Positions 34,329 through 43,128 are shown, counted from the stretch's first letter. The stretch is 64,000 nucleotides of DNA from Eubacterium sp. (GCA_021769425.1 JAETSX010000038.1:19284-83283); one strand, 5' to 3'. Notes: generated by a model not told the origin, from the letters alone. Translations and numbers: made by a program.

Positions 34329-34655
34329 TTACCAATTTGTCTTTGCCGCAAGCCATCGTTCCGGTTCCTTTGCCCAGAGCCCGTTGAGCCAGTCAATCCC
34401 TTTCTGTATCCCTTCTTCTGAAAATTCTGTTTCCATACGTTGTTTCTTTTCCTCTGGGGTTGCGTCAAACCCATAAGGCGCTTCCCAGGCTGTCACTTCC
34501 AATACCTGGATTTCTTTTTTCTGCTCCTCCTTATTATCCGCTGCCGGGACTTCTTTTTTCAGAACGGCAAACCGAAAGCGCAGCCCCTCATGGCTTCCGG
34601 TAAATGTCGTTTTTTTCAGATAAGGAATGGACAGTATATCCTTCCGTTCTATCAT
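34329..34655 (-). CDS. Conserved-looking hypothetical protein, 108 residues
   Basis: Starts MIERKDILSIPYLKKTTFTG and contains an aromatic, acidic C-terminal half (GIDWLNGLWAKEPERW). No signal peptide or membrane span is visible. A ribosome site (AGAGGAATGCA) precedes ATG and codon use looks normal, so it is likely a real gene. It lies 43 nt beyond the start of the decarboxylase gene and may be transcribed alone. I do not recognise the family. Confidence 0.6.
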   Translation of the reverse strand: MIERKDILSIPYLKKTTFTGSHEGLRFRFAVLKKEVPAADNKEEQKKEIQVLEVTAWEAPYGFDATPEEKKQRMETEFSEEGIQKGIDWLNGLWAKEPERWLAAKTNW

Positions 34656-34698
34656 TGCATTCCTCTGTATTTGTCTTTCTTCCTATTCATTGGTATCC

Positions 34699-35973
34699 TC
34701 ATTTCTGCTTCATGTCCTTTAAAATATCAAAACAGTCAAATGTGGCAAAATAATCATCCGGCGTCTCGGCCCGCCGGATGAGCTGGACGCTTCCATCTTC
34801 TCTCAGCAACAGTTCCGCAGACTTTAATTTCCCGTTATAATTATATCCCATGGAAAATCCGTGGGCGCCGGTATCATGAATCACCAGCAAATCTCCCATG
34901 TCAATCTTCGGAAGCATCCGGTCAATGGCAAACTTATCATTATTTTCACAGAGGGAACCGGTAATGTCATATTTATGATCGCACACATGATTGTCCTTGC
35001 CCATTACGGTAATATGATGATACGCCCCATACATGGCAGGCCGCATCAGGTTTACAGCACAGGCGTCACAGCCGATGTATTCCTTATGGGTATGTTTCTC
35101 ATGGATAGCCCTGGTCACCAGGCAGCCGTAAGGCCCCATCATAAACCGTCCCAGTTCCGTATAAATAGCCACATCTCCCATTCCTGCCGGAACCAGAACT
35201 TCTTCATATACTTTTCTCACGCCTTCGCCGATGGCGTAGATATCGTTAGGTTCCTGATCCGGACGGTAGGGAATGCCGATTCCGCCGGAAAGATTGATAA
35301 AACGAATATCCGCCCCTGTCTCCTCTTTTAATTTCACTGCCACCTCAAACAAAGTCTTTGCCAGCGTCGGGTAATATTCATTTGTCACAGTATTGCTTGC
35401 CAGAAATGCATGGATGCCGAAATGCTTTGCGCCCTTTTCCTTCAAGACCCGAAATCCTTCAAATAACTGTTCTGTGGTAAACCCGTATTTTGCGTCCCCC
35501 GGGTTGTCCATAATGCTGTTGCTGATTTTGAACACCCCGCCCGGATTGTAACGGCAGCTTATGGTTTCCGGAATATGCCCTATGGTTTTTTCCAGAAAAT
35601 CAATATGGGTAAAGTCATCTAAATTGATGATTGCCCCAATCTCATCTGCAAACTGAAATTCCGAAGCCGGCGTTGCGTTGGAGGAAAACATAATGTCATC
35701 CCCCGCAAAATGCAGAGCGTCCGCCAACATCAGCTCTGTCATGGAGGAACAGTCGCAGCCGCAGCCATACTCTTTTAAAATATTGATTAAAAACGGATTG
35801 GGCGTCGCTTTTACCGCAAAATATTCCTTAAATCCCGGATTCCAGGAAAATGCTTCTTTGACAGCCTTTGCATTGGCCCGTATCCCTTTTTCGTCATACA
35901 GATGAAAGGGAGTGGGATATTCCTTCACAATCTCTTTTAACTGCTCTTCTGTTACAAACGGTTCTTTTTTCAT
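34699..35973 (-). CDS. Diaminopimelate decarboxylase-family protein
   Basis: A 424-residue alanine-racemase-fold PLP enzyme. The PLP lysine lies in YFAVKATPNP, a phosphate-binding glycine stretch in NLSGGIGIPY, and the active-site cysteine region in CDACAVNLMRPAMYGAYH. LysA decarboxylates meso-diaminopimelate to lysine; sequence closeness to other decarboxylases of the fold means the substrate is probable rather than proven. RBS AAGGAGGAACCATAAAG precedes ATG. It is directly downstream of a TrmB-type regulator gene and its 3'-end repeats. Confidence 0.85.
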   Translation of the reverse strand: MKKEPFVTEEQLKEIVKEYPTPFHLYDEKGIRANAKAVKEAFSWNPGFKEYFAVKATPNPFLINILKEYGCGCDCSSMTELMLADALHFAGDDIMFSSNATPASEFQFADEIGAIINLDDFTHIDFLEKTIGHIPETISCRYNPGGVFKISNSIMDNPGDAKYGFTTEQLFEGFRVLKEKGAKHFGIHAFLASNTVTNEYYPTLAKTLFEVAVKLKEETGADIRFINLSGGIGIPYRPDQEPNDIYAIGEGVRKVYEEVLVPAGMGDVAIYTELGRFMMGPYGCLVTRAIHEKHTHKEYIGCDACAVNLMRPAMYGAYHHITVMGKDNHVCDHKYDITGSLCENNDKFAIDRMLPKIDMGDLLVIHDTGAHGFSMGYNYNGKLKSAELLLREDGSVQLIRRAETPDDYFATFDCFDILKDMKQK

Positions 35974-36000
35974 CTTTATGGTTCCTCCTTGGTTCTATTT

Positions 36001-36120
36001 TTCTAATTTTCTCTCCAGTTCCAAAAGCTTAATTTCATTTTTCTGACTTTCTCTCCGGTTCCAAAAGCTTAATTTCATTTTTCTAATTTTCTCTCCAGTT
36101 CCAAAAGCTTAATTTCATTT
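36001..36120. repeat. Three 40-bp tandem repeats across the 3' end of the TrmB-like gene
   Basis: Units 36001-36040, 36041-36080 and 36081-36120 share TTTTCTCTCCAGTTCCAAAA with one or two substitutions. Because 40 is not a multiple of three, the second copy is read out of frame and supplies the TGA stop at 36075-36077. Confidence 0.95.
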
Positions 36121-36818
36121 TTCATAGAATCTTTAAATACCTGGACAAAATTGGGCTGTCCTGAATATAGGCAGGCGCTGTCCTTTCCTTTTCCGAACTC
36201 TCCGGTCAGAACCTGTCTGGAATCTGCAATCAGTCCAATCTGATTCTTCTTGTCTGAAACATGGTAAATCTTTACTCCTCTTTCTTTCAGCCTTTGCTCC
36301 CTTACTGCCTCCTCTTCGTCTTTTGCATAAGAAGTAAGGAGCGCCACTTTGATTTTTTGTTCTGCCCGCTGTTCCAGTTCCTTCTGAAATTGCTCCAGAA
36401 ATCTGCCTGACATGGATAAATAGATGCGCTTCTTGGCTTTATTGAGCATATTCTTTATTTTGTCCTCAATATTTTCATCTGAATTGATGGTGAAATATCC
36501 TTCCCTTTCTTCCTTTTCTCCGGGAAGATGGGCCATCAAAAGCTCTTTGCGCACCTCCAGGCTGCGAATCTTATTCTGGCAGAATTCTTCGATATCCACT
36601 GGGGTATATTTCCTGGAGTTTCCTTCCGTCACATAGGCGCCGCCTTTATCCGCCAATCCTTCCAATGCCTTATAAACATTCGACCGTGAAATTCCGATGC
36701 ATTTGGCAATCTCATATCCATTGCTTGTCCCGGAACGAAACAGTTCCAGATAAACCTGCGCTTCCTGTCCGGTCAGCCCAAAAGCAGCCAAATGTTCCAC
36801 CAGATTTCTCTCTTCCAT
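36075..36818 (-). CDS. TrmB-family transcriptional regulator
   Basis: A 247-residue protein with an N-terminal winged helix (LTGQEAQVYLELF, YEIAKCIGISRSNVYKALEGLADKG) and a C-terminal phospholipase-D-like effector domain (KKRIYLSMSGRFLEQFQ). TrmB proteins sense sugars or other metabolites and repress transport genes in archaea and bacteria. A promoter with overlapping palindrome lies upstream (36876-36904), consistent with autoregulation. The C-terminus ends inside a 40-bp tandem repeat, so its last residues are set by a frameshifted copy. Confidence 0.83.
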   Translation of the reverse strand: MEERNLVEHLAAFGLTGQEAQVYLELFRSGTSNGYEIAKCIGISRSNVYKALEGLADKGGAYVTEGNSRKYTPVDIEEFCQNKIRSLEVRKELLMAHLPGEKEEREGYFTINSDENIEDKIKNMLNKAKKRIYLSMSGRFLEQFQKELEQRAEQKIKVALLTSYAKDEEEAVREQRLKERGVKIYHVSDKKNQIGLIADSRQVLTGEFGKGKDSACLYSGQPNFVQVFKDSMKNEIKLLELERKLEK

Positions 36819-36875
36819 TCCAATTGCCCTTTCTCTTATTGTCCAGATTTTCCATTAGTAGTATTTTTCAGTAAT

Positions 36876-36904
36876 ACTATACTGGTTTCACAGACAAAAG
36901 TCAA
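36876..36904 (-). promoter_or_regulatory. Promoter of the TrmB-like gene with adjacent inverted repeat
   Basis: Minus strand TTGACT (36904-36899), 17-nt spacer, TATAGT (36881-36876). An inverted repeat AGTATT/AATACT just downstream may be an operator. Confidence 0.65.
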
Positions 36905-37093
36905 GGAACTTTTCACGGAAACAAGAACAAAGTGGGCAGGCCTACATCAGCTCCCCTAATCCCTCAATCTCGAGGGGTTTGCACACTTTGCGCGCCGAGC
37001 ACATTTGCGAAGCAATATCTGCCTCTTGTGCGAGTGCGCATCTTTATTTATTGTCTTATCGAAAATCCGAAGGAATTTCCAATAAGACAATAA
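36905..37093. repeat. Intergenic stretch with imperfect palindromes and a perfect 12-bp-stem hairpin
   Basis: No gene was found. Nested arms CAAAGTG/CACTTTG and CCCCT/AGGGG lie at about 36930-36990. Arms TTATTGTCTTAT (37048-37059) and ATAAGACAATAA (37082-37093) form a perfect hairpin. Confidence 0.6.
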
Positions 37094-37095
37094 AA

Positions 37096-37138
37096 CACCG
37101 GACAGAACTATCGCATTCCGATACTTCCATCCGGCGCC
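37096..37138 (-). terminator. Terminator-like hairpin after nrdG
   Basis: On the minus strand, CGCCGGA pairs with TCCGGTG, followed by TTTTATTG, immediately after the nrdG stop at 37140. Confidence 0.6.
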
Positions 37139-37139
37139 T

Positions 37140-37631
37140 TTATTTACAATGCAGAATTACCTTTCCCTCTGCCCTGCTGGCAGGCACATTGATCACCCGC
37201 TGATTTTCACTTCCCCGCCAATACAGCTTTGTATTCTTTCGTTCCACCAAAAATTCTCCGTCCACCAGCACATCCACATATTTCATGATTTCCAGCCCGG
37301 AAATTGTCTCCCATACAAACCCGGTATACATCCAAATGGTTTTCTCCGGAAATTCCTCTTTCACTTCCCGGGCAAGCTTCAGCACATCCGCACGGTTGCC
37401 GAAATACAGGGGATCCCCGCCGCTGAAAGTGATTCCTGAGATATAATCTCTGGCAAGCTCTTCGAAAATTTCCTGTTTCGCCTCCTGATCAAAAAGAAGC
37501 CCGCCGTTGGGATCCCAGGTAATGGGATTCTGGCACTCTTTACAGCAATGAGAACAGCCGGACACCCATAAGACTACACGAAGCCCGTCACCGTTAAGCA
37601 TATCGTCTTTTGTGATATTGTGGTATCTCAT
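37140..37631 (-). CDS. nrdG: Anaerobic ribonucleotide reductase activating protein
   Basis: A 163-residue radical SAM protein with the CX3CX2C cluster motif (CSHCCKEC) followed by the SAM-binding TFSGGDPLY. It generates the glycyl radical in NrdD using S-adenosylmethionine and a [4Fe-4S] cluster. It is encoded ten nucleotides after nrdD, the standard order, and is complete. Full-length NrdG proteins are about 155-175 residues. Confidence 0.93.
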   Translation of the reverse strand: MRYHNITKDDMLNGDGLRVVLWVSGCSHCCKECQNPITWDPNGGLLFDQEAKQEIFEELARDYISGITFSGGDPLYFGNRADVLKLAREVKEEFPEKTIWMYTGFVWETISGLEIMKYVDVLVDGEFLVERKNTKLYWRGSENQRVINVPASRAEGKVILHCK

Positions 37632-37641
37632 AAATATCTCC

Positions 37642-39771
37642 TTACATACTTCTGCGCTCTTTTATTTCTGCCATTTTCGCATCATTTAATCTGGTGTCGC
37701 CCTTTACTCTGGAATAGGACAGGTAGCCGTTCATCCGTTCAATTTTTGTCAGATTATGACTGCCGCATTTGGGGCACACATCCATCTCCAACTCCTGATG
37801 GCCGCAGTCATCGCAATAGGCCAGAGACAAATTCACCCCTTCATAAAATCCCATATCCATGGCGCGCCTTACCAGAGTTTTCACAGCTTCTGTATTATAA
37901 TCAATGGGATACTTCACATACTGAATTTTCCCGCCGTTGCTCAATTCCCAGAAACGGTATTCCAAATCCTGTTTCTGTATAGGGGTAATGTCCTCTGTCA
38001 CATGGCAGTGGAAACCGTTGCTGACATACTCCCTGTCAGACACATTCTCCACAATGCCGTATTTCTTCCGGAACTGTTTCACCTGCAGCCCGCAGAGATT
38101 TTCCGCAGGAGTTGCATAAATGGCATACAAATTGCCGTCCGCTTTCTTATATTCTGTAATTTTCTCATTGATATGTTCCAGTACCTCAATGGCAAACTGT
38201 CCGTCCTCCACCAGGGATTTTCCATTATATAGCCGCTGCAGTTCATTAAATGCCGTAATGCCGAAAGATGCGGTTGCCGTCTTTAACAGGGGTTTGATCT
38301 TATCATGTATCCCCAGATGACCGCCGTAAAACCCGCCTTCGCAGTAGGCAAGGGGATTGGTGCTTGCCCTCATTTCTCCCAGATAGGCATAGGTACGGAT
38401 ATGAAGCTGGCGGATCAGCTCCAGATAATAATCCAGCACCTCATAAAAATCTCTGCTTTCCTGTCTGGATTTGGCTAAAATCATGGGCAGATGGAGGCTG
38501 ACCACCCCAATATTAAACCGCCCCACAAATACCGGGCGATCGGTTTCGTCTGCCGGGTTCATTCCGCCTTTTACATACCAGGGAGACAAAAAGGCCCTGC
38601 ATCCCATAGGGCTGATGATCTCGCCGTACTGCTTGTACATGCTGGAAATATAACCTTTGCCCGTAAGGCTTAACCAGTCGGGGTACATGGTTTTCCGGGA
38701 GCACTCAATCCCTGCTTCAAATACATCCTCTAACTCTTTTCCCGGGCCGTGGAGGTTTTCATCATAAAGAAATACCAGTTTGGGAAACAGCACCGGTTTT
38801 TTGCACCCTTCTTTTCCCTGGCCTTTTTTTCTCACATTCAACATGGCAATGGAAGCCATTCTCGCAAATTTTCCTGTGCCCGTCCCAAATGTCATGGTGA
38901 TAAAAGGATAATCTCCTCTGCTGGAGGATACGGAATTGAATTTATATTCCCAGCCCTGGACTCCCTGCTCCAAATCCCTGGCAATCGCCTTCATGGTTAC
39001 CTCTTCTGCCCGTTCTTCGTCAAGGCCCAGGCTTAAGTAATGATTCTTATACTTGAGGTAAGATTTCTCTGCATAGGGCTCCAGAATTTTCTCAACGCTG
39101 GGCACCGTAAATCCGCCGTACTGCTGGCTTGCAGCGCTTAACACAATATCTCCGATGACATCAAAGGCCACATCCAGCGTTTTTGGCTCATTGTACCAGA
39201 GATTTCCCATTTCAAACCCGCCCCGCAGCACGTTTTCCACATCAAACAGGCAGCAGTTCATGGTATCCCGTCTTGCAGACATATCATGAACGTAAATATA
39301 ACCATCCCGGCACGCCTGGATTTCTTCTGTGGTCATAAAAAATTTCTGATACAATTCTTTATTCAACTGATTGAAAATCAGGCTCCGCTTGGTGGAAACA
39401 AGGGCGCTGTCCGTATTGGAGTTTTCTTTATCCCCTATGTACATAATGGACTGGCTCTTTTTGTAAACCTCGTCCAACATCTGCACAAAATCCTGTTTAT
39501 AATTCCGGTAATCCCGGTAACTTTTTGCCACCACCGGATTCACTTTCTCCAGGGCGCCTTCCACAATGTTGTGCATCTGGGCAATTTTCACTTCTTCTAT
39601 GCCCATGGATTCCACTTTTTCCTCTACAAACTGGCAGATAAACTTTAACTCTTCTTCCGTAAACGTGATCAATGCGCGATAGGCTGACTTATTGACGGCA
39701 ACCACAACTTTCTGTACATTAAAGTCTTCTTTGGTCCCATCCTTTTTGACAACTTTAAAGGTTTTCTCCAT
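37642..39771 (-). CDS. nrdD: Anaerobic (class III) ribonucleoside-triphosphate reductase
   Basis: A 709-residue enzyme. An ATP-cone occupies roughly the first 90 residues (FKVVKKDGTKEDFNVQKVVV). The catalytic barrel follows, then a C-terminal zinc site (CDDCGHQE, CPKCGSHN) and the glycyl radical motif RMNGYLSYSR. It reduces NTPs to dNTPs under anoxia. The start at 39771 has GGGAGGGAACAGC upstream; nine further in-frame residues exist before it without a ribosome site. NrdR-type boxes upstream point to NrdR repression. Confidence 0.95.
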   Translation of the reverse strand: MEKTFKVVKKDGTKEDFNVQKVVVAVNKSAYRALITFTEEELKFICQFVEEKVESMGIEEVKIAQMHNIVEGALEKVNPVVAKSYRDYRNYKQDFVQMLDEVYKKSQSIMYIGDKENSNTDSALVSTKRSLIFNQLNKELYQKFFMTTEEIQACRDGYIYVHDMSARRDTMNCCLFDVENVLRGGFEMGNLWYNEPKTLDVAFDVIGDIVLSAASQQYGGFTVPSVEKILEPYAEKSYLKYKNHYLSLGLDEERAEEVTMKAIARDLEQGVQGWEYKFNSVSSSRGDYPFITMTFGTGTGKFARMASIAMLNVRKKGQGKEGCKKPVLFPKLVFLYDENLHGPGKELEDVFEAGIECSRKTMYPDWLSLTGKGYISSMYKQYGEIISPMGCRAFLSPWYVKGGMNPADETDRPVFVGRFNIGVVSLHLPMILAKSRQESRDFYEVLDYYLELIRQLHIRTYAYLGEMRASTNPLAYCEGGFYGGHLGIHDKIKPLLKTATASFGITAFNELQRLYNGKSLVEDGQFAIEVLEHINEKITEYKKADGNLYAIYATPAENLCGLQVKQFRKKYGIVENVSDREYVSNGFHCHVTEDITPIQKQDLEYRFWELSNGGKIQYVKYPIDYNTEAVKTLVRRAMDMGFYEGVNLSLAYCDDCGHQELEMDVCPKCGSHNLTKIERMNGYLSYSRVKGDTRLNDAKMAEIKERRSM

Positions 39772-39803
39772 GCTGTTCCCTCCCGGCTTAGTGTTCAAAG
39801 ATA

Positions 39804-39879
39804 TAGGTATATCTTGTGAATTTTTCAGAAATTTCTCACTGTTTACACTATATCTTGTGTTTTAGAGTATATCTTACCA
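39804..39879 (-). promoter_or_regulatory. NrdR boxes upstream of nrdD
   Basis: On the minus strand ACACAAGATATAGTGT (39860-39845) is an ideal NrdR box. A second, TCACAAGATATACCTA, lies at 39819-39804, 41 nt away (about four helical turns). A weaker third (TGGTAAGATATACTCT) is at about 39879-39864. Confidence 0.8.
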
Positions 39880-39928
39880 CGACATGATGCGTAAGTCAAG
39901 GGTTTCTGTTCCCCGGACGTTTTTTAGC

Positions 39929-40170
39929 GTAACAGTTCAGCCTTCGCCTTCACTGTCACCGAATCCAGCCCATTTAAAGTTTGCTTTCAGCAAAGGGCTG
40001 GATTCCTGACTCAATCTACACATTCTCACGGACTTTGCAGCAAGTGCAAAGTCCTGGGCTGAACTGTTACTTTTTAGCTCCCTGCGGCAAGGGGCAGATT
40101 CCCTTCCGGCCAAATTTACGCGTTCTTACAAACTTTGCAGCCAGCGCAAAGTCCTGGGCTGAACCGTTAC
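39929..40170. repeat. Large nested palindrome plus period-100 partial duplication (family B, copy 1)
   Basis: Outer arms GTAACAGTTCAGCC (39929) and GGCTGAACTGTTAC (ends 40070) enclose inner arms AATCCAGCCC/GGGCTGGATT. The right half is repeated with changes and ends at 40170. No gene lies here. Confidence 0.85.
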
Positions 40171-40172
40171 AA

Positions 40173-40220
40173 AAGAACACCCAGACAGAAAGAAGCGCTT
40201 CTTCTGTCTGGGATGTTCTT
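40173..40220 (-). terminator. Terminator of the ComEC-like lipoprotein gene
   Basis: A long hairpin with arms AAGAACACCCAGACAG and CTGTCTGGGATGTTCTT around GAAGCGCTTC follows the stop codon at 40222, with T-rich sequence beyond on the minus strand. Confidence 0.75.
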
Positions 40221-40221
40221 T

Positions 40222-41385
40222 TTATTCCTTCAAACATCTGCCGCAAGGCTCATAGCCCTGCGCTTTTAATTCCTGTACACTCAGGCTGCTGTATTCTTTA
40301 TTCTCTTCCTGCATCTGTTCCACGCTGCTGCAGGAATCCTTATGGAATTTTCCGGTATTGATATTAATGACGTAAGTTTCCGGCTCTTTCTCCTGTCCCC
40401 GGACAAACTCTTCGGCCTGCAAATCAGGACTTTCCTCCAGCTCTTCTTCTCCATTGGAGCTTCCCCTGGGCTCTCCTGCCTTCCAGCTCTCACTGGGAGA
40501 ACAGTTCCAGGTAATTTTCTCTCCGTCTGAAACCGCCACAATAGTTCCCTGTTCATCGGTCCGGTATACTTCTGCCCCGATACTGCGGAAGTTATTCATT
40601 GCCCCTGCCCTGGGATGTCCGTAGCTGTTCCCTTCTCCGCAGCTTATCACCACCGCCTGGGGATTTACTTCTTCTAAAAATTCCATGGTATTTGCCGTAT
40701 CGCTGCCGTGATGGGCCGCTTTCAGCACATCGGCTGACAAATCAATCCCTTCTGCAAGCATATCCTGTTCCGCATCTTCTTCTGCATCCCCGGTAAACAC
40801 AAACCGGTTTTCGCCAAACTCCAGAAGAATCCCAACGGAATAATCGTTCCAGTTATCGCCGTAATCTTCTTTCACAGGCGCAATAACAGTAAATTCTGCG
40901 CTTCCCAGGGAATAGACGGTTCCCGCTTCGGGATAAGTAATCTCTTTTCTTTTGTCTTGTATCACCCGGAGCACATCCTGGTATGTTTTCGTATCCTTCT
41001 TTAAATCAGGCAGAAACACCTTATCCCAGGAAAATTTATACAATACCACATCCAGACCGCCTACATGATCGGAATCCGGGTGGGTGCCCACGGCATAATC
41101 CAGATGTTCCACTCCCTGATGCTGCAGATAAGACTGCAGGGCTGTTCCCTTATCATTATCTCCCGCATCAATCAGCATGGCATGCTCCCCCTGCTTAATC
41201 AGCGTGGCGTCGCCCTGCCCCACATCAATAAAATGCACTTCTAATGTTTCCCCGTTAAGTACGGGGCCTTCCCGGCGGGAATCTGCCTGCCGGCCTCCTA
41301 AGTCGCCGCAGCCTGCCGGCCCAATCCATAATACCGCCAGCGCAAGCAGCATTCCCAGCCATATACTTCTCTTTTTATGTCTCAT
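40222..41385 (-). CDS. ComEC/Rec2-like metallo-beta-lactamase lipoprotein with C-terminal Ada-like metal-binding domain
   Basis: A 387-residue protein. The signal peptide ends in a lipobox (IGPAGCG), so it should be an extracellular lipoprotein. The core is the MBL domain of ComEC (VHFIDVGQGDATLI, THPDSDHVGG, FTGDAEEDAE, KAAHHGSD). The C-terminal ~50 residues (YVININTGKFHKDSC, then GYEPCGRC) form the small Cys/His metal-binding module related to the Ada N-terminal domain. It lacks the ComEC membrane channel, so extracellular hydrolysis of nucleic acid or phosphodiesters is inferred. The start region is duplicated in the neighbouring repeat. Confidence 0.85.
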   Translation of the reverse strand: MRHKKRSIWLGMLLALAVLWIGPAGCGDLGGRQADSRREGPVLNGETLEVHFIDVGQGDATLIKQGEHAMLIDAGDNDKGTALQSYLQHQGVEHLDYAVGTHPDSDHVGGLDVVLYKFSWDKVFLPDLKKDTKTYQDVLRVIQDKRKEITYPEAGTVYSLGSAEFTVIAPVKEDYGDNWNDYSVGILLEFGENRFVFTGDAEEDAEQDMLAEGIDLSADVLKAAHHGSDTANTMEFLEEVNPQAVVISCGEGNSYGHPRAGAMNNFRSIGAEVYRTDEQGTIVAVSDGEKITWNCSPSESWKAGEPRGSSNGEEELEESPDLQAEEFVRGQEKEPETYVININTGKFHKDSCSSVEQMQEENKEYSSLSVQELKAQGYEPCGRCLKE

Positions 41386-41468
41386 AATTAAATATTCAGG
41401 GATTCCATAAAATATTCAGAGCTGCCATAATTCCTCTATCTTCTTATGTCTCGTAATTAAATATTCAG
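41371..41468. repeat. Duplicated gene boundary (period 69) between two minus-strand genes
   Basis: 41371-41399 and 41440-41468 match over 29 nt with two changes (CTTTTTATGTCTCATAATTA versus CTTCTTATGTCTCGTAATTA). The copies include the 3' end and stop of the upstream gene and the start of the next; one copy carries ACG in place of the ATG. Confidence 0.85.
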
Positions 41469-42359
41469 GTCTACCATAATTCCCTTAATTTCTTCCGGCA
41501 GCAATGCCTGTTCCTCCAAGATCTGCTGAGTATTGTCGATAATTTCCTTCTGCCTGTTCTGAAGATCCTGCATCAGGGCCGCATGAGACTCTGCAGAAGG
41601 CGGTGCGGGGCGGTTTTCCCTTGCTCTTTTTCGTTTCTCTAACCCTTCCTCCAGTTCCTTGGCCTTTTTTTCCTGCTCTATCTGAGCTTCCTTCATCTCT
41701 TCTTCCTGTTCCGTCTTTTCCTCTTTGGCTTCTTCGGCCTTTTCCACCGTCTCTTCCAGTTCCTTATCTACGGTATCTTTGGCCTCGTTCATCAGCATTC
41801 CTATCATTTCCTTGCTGGCAGCCTTCATTGTCTCCTCGGCAGCTTTAAATGCATCTGTCATTCCGTGATGCTTTAAAGCTTCCTGCTTCATTGATTTAAT
41901 GGCGCTGGTGGAATCCGCAACCATAGACTGGCCCTTTTCCATTTCTTTTTTCCAGTGAGATTCCATCTCATTCAGATCTTTCATATAAGCGTCATAATCT
42001 TCGCCGCCGTCCGGATATTCTTCCTTCAGCTGCTTTTTCTGCTCCTGGACTGATTTCAGCTCCTTCGAAGCTGCCAGCGCCTGTTCCTTGCCTTCCTCAA
42101 TCTGTCCCCGGCATTCCTCCATCACTTCATCCACCTGGGAATCCGATTCAAACTGCTGCTTTACAAAGTCCATGGCATCCTGCATGGCTTTCTTCTTTTT
42201 CTCTGCAATGCTGTCCTGGCACAGATTTAATTCGGACGCATCAATACTCTTTTTCTGATCTTTTTCCTGTTTTTCCTTGTCTGGGTTATTCTCCAGACGA
42301 TCTTTTCCATAACTGTTTTTTACAATTGTCTCCTGCTCTTTTGCATTTCCAATTTTCAT
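41457..42359 (-). CDS. Hypothetical coiled-coil protein
   Basis: A 300-residue highly charged protein rich in Glu, Lys, Gln and Met, with no signal peptide or membrane span. Long helical heptad-like stretches (ELEETVEKAEEAKEEKTEQE, KKAKELEEGLEKRKRARE) indicate coiled coil from about residue 50 to 260. It starts MKIGNAKEQETIVKN after GGGGAAGAGAC. It immediately precedes the ComEC-like gene. I do not recognise a family. Confidence 0.65.
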   Translation of the reverse strand: MKIGNAKEQETIVKNSYGKDRLENNPDKEKQEKDQKKSIDASELNLCQDSIAEKKKKAMQDAMDFVKQQFESDSQVDEVMEECRGQIEEGKEQALAASKELKSVQEQKKQLKEEYPDGGEDYDAYMKDLNEMESHWKKEMEKGQSMVADSTSAIKSMKQEALKHHGMTDAFKAAEETMKAASKEMIGMLMNEAKDTVDKELEETVEKAEEAKEEKTEQEEEMKEAQIEQEKKAKELEEGLEKRKRARENRPAPPSAESHAALMQDLQNRQKEIIDNTQQILEEQALLPEEIKGIMVDLNI

Positions 42360-42540
42360 GTCTCTTCCCCTTTCTGCATTTCTCTGAAATAGTACCTGTT
42401 ATTTGTATCGGTACTTTTCCCTATTTCCTTAATTTTCCCTATTAATATGGTGCAAAAAGGCGTTTTTCTGTTGTAAGAAACATTGTCTGATGCTGCAGAT
42501 GAGCATTTAGACAAATGATTGGCATGGGTAATTTATTATA

Positions 42541-42666
42541 CTAAGGAACTGACGCTTAGTATAACAATATGCACACAGCCACACAAAGGAAAATTGCCGC
42601 TTTGCGGCGTGCGGCTGGCGCAACTGTACGCAAATCTTTTTGCCGTGCAGTATAACAGTTCCTTAT
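42541..42666. repeat. 126-bp palindromic element after the Rrf2 gene
   Basis: Terminal arms CTAAGGAACTG (42541) and CAGTTCCTTA (42656-42665) are inverted, and AGTATAACA occurs inside both ends. A degenerate left end (CTAAGGAACTGCCGC) is also found near 28653. The surrounding 42360-42675 gap shows no gene. Confidence 0.75.
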
Positions 42667-42675
42667 GCCCAAAAA

Positions 42676-43113
42676 TTAGATGCTATAATCCGCAGTTCCT
42701 CTCAATTCTTTCTCCCACTCCACCAAATCTGCAAGCGTTACCTTGTCCACCACCTCGTTTACGGCGTCATAAAGCATCTGCCAAAAACGCAGCGTCACAC
42801 ATTCCCTGCTGCGGCTGCAGGAATTCTCCTCTTCCTCCAGGCAAGCCACAGGGGCAAGGCTTCCCTCAATCTGACGCAAGATCATTCCTACGGTATATTC
42901 TTCTGGCTTCTTTGCCAGCATATAACCGCCGCCCGGTCCTCTCAGACTTTTTACATATCCGCATTTTTGGAAAACAGAAATAATCTGCTCCAGATACTTG
43001 ATGGAAATCTCCTGACGTCCGGCTACATCTTTCAGCCTGACAATCTGATTTTCCTCCAATGCCAAATCCAGCATCAGGCGCAGCGCATACCGGCCCTTCG
43101 TAGAAACTTTCAT
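42676..43113 (-). CDS. Rrf2-family transcriptional regulator with cysteine triad
   Basis: A 145-residue winged-helix protein: MKVSTKGRYALRLMLDLAL, EISIKYLEQIISVFQKCGYV and the wing GPGGGYMLA. Three cysteines in the loop CLEEEENSCSRSREC match the cluster-binding position of IscR-type members, so it may sense Fe-S, redox or nitrosative state. CymR-like members lack them. It is not next to iscSU here. It may be co-transcribed with the CdaR-like regulator 15 nt upstream. Confidence 0.86.
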   Translation of the reverse strand: MKVSTKGRYALRLMLDLALEENQIVRLKDVAGRQEISIKYLEQIISVFQKCGYVKSLRGPGGGYMLAKKPEEYTVGMILRQIEGSLAPVACLEEEENSCSRSRECVTLRFWQMLYDAVNEVVDKVTLADLVEWEKELRGTADYSI

Positions 43114-43128
43114 TGCCTCTGCCCTCTC

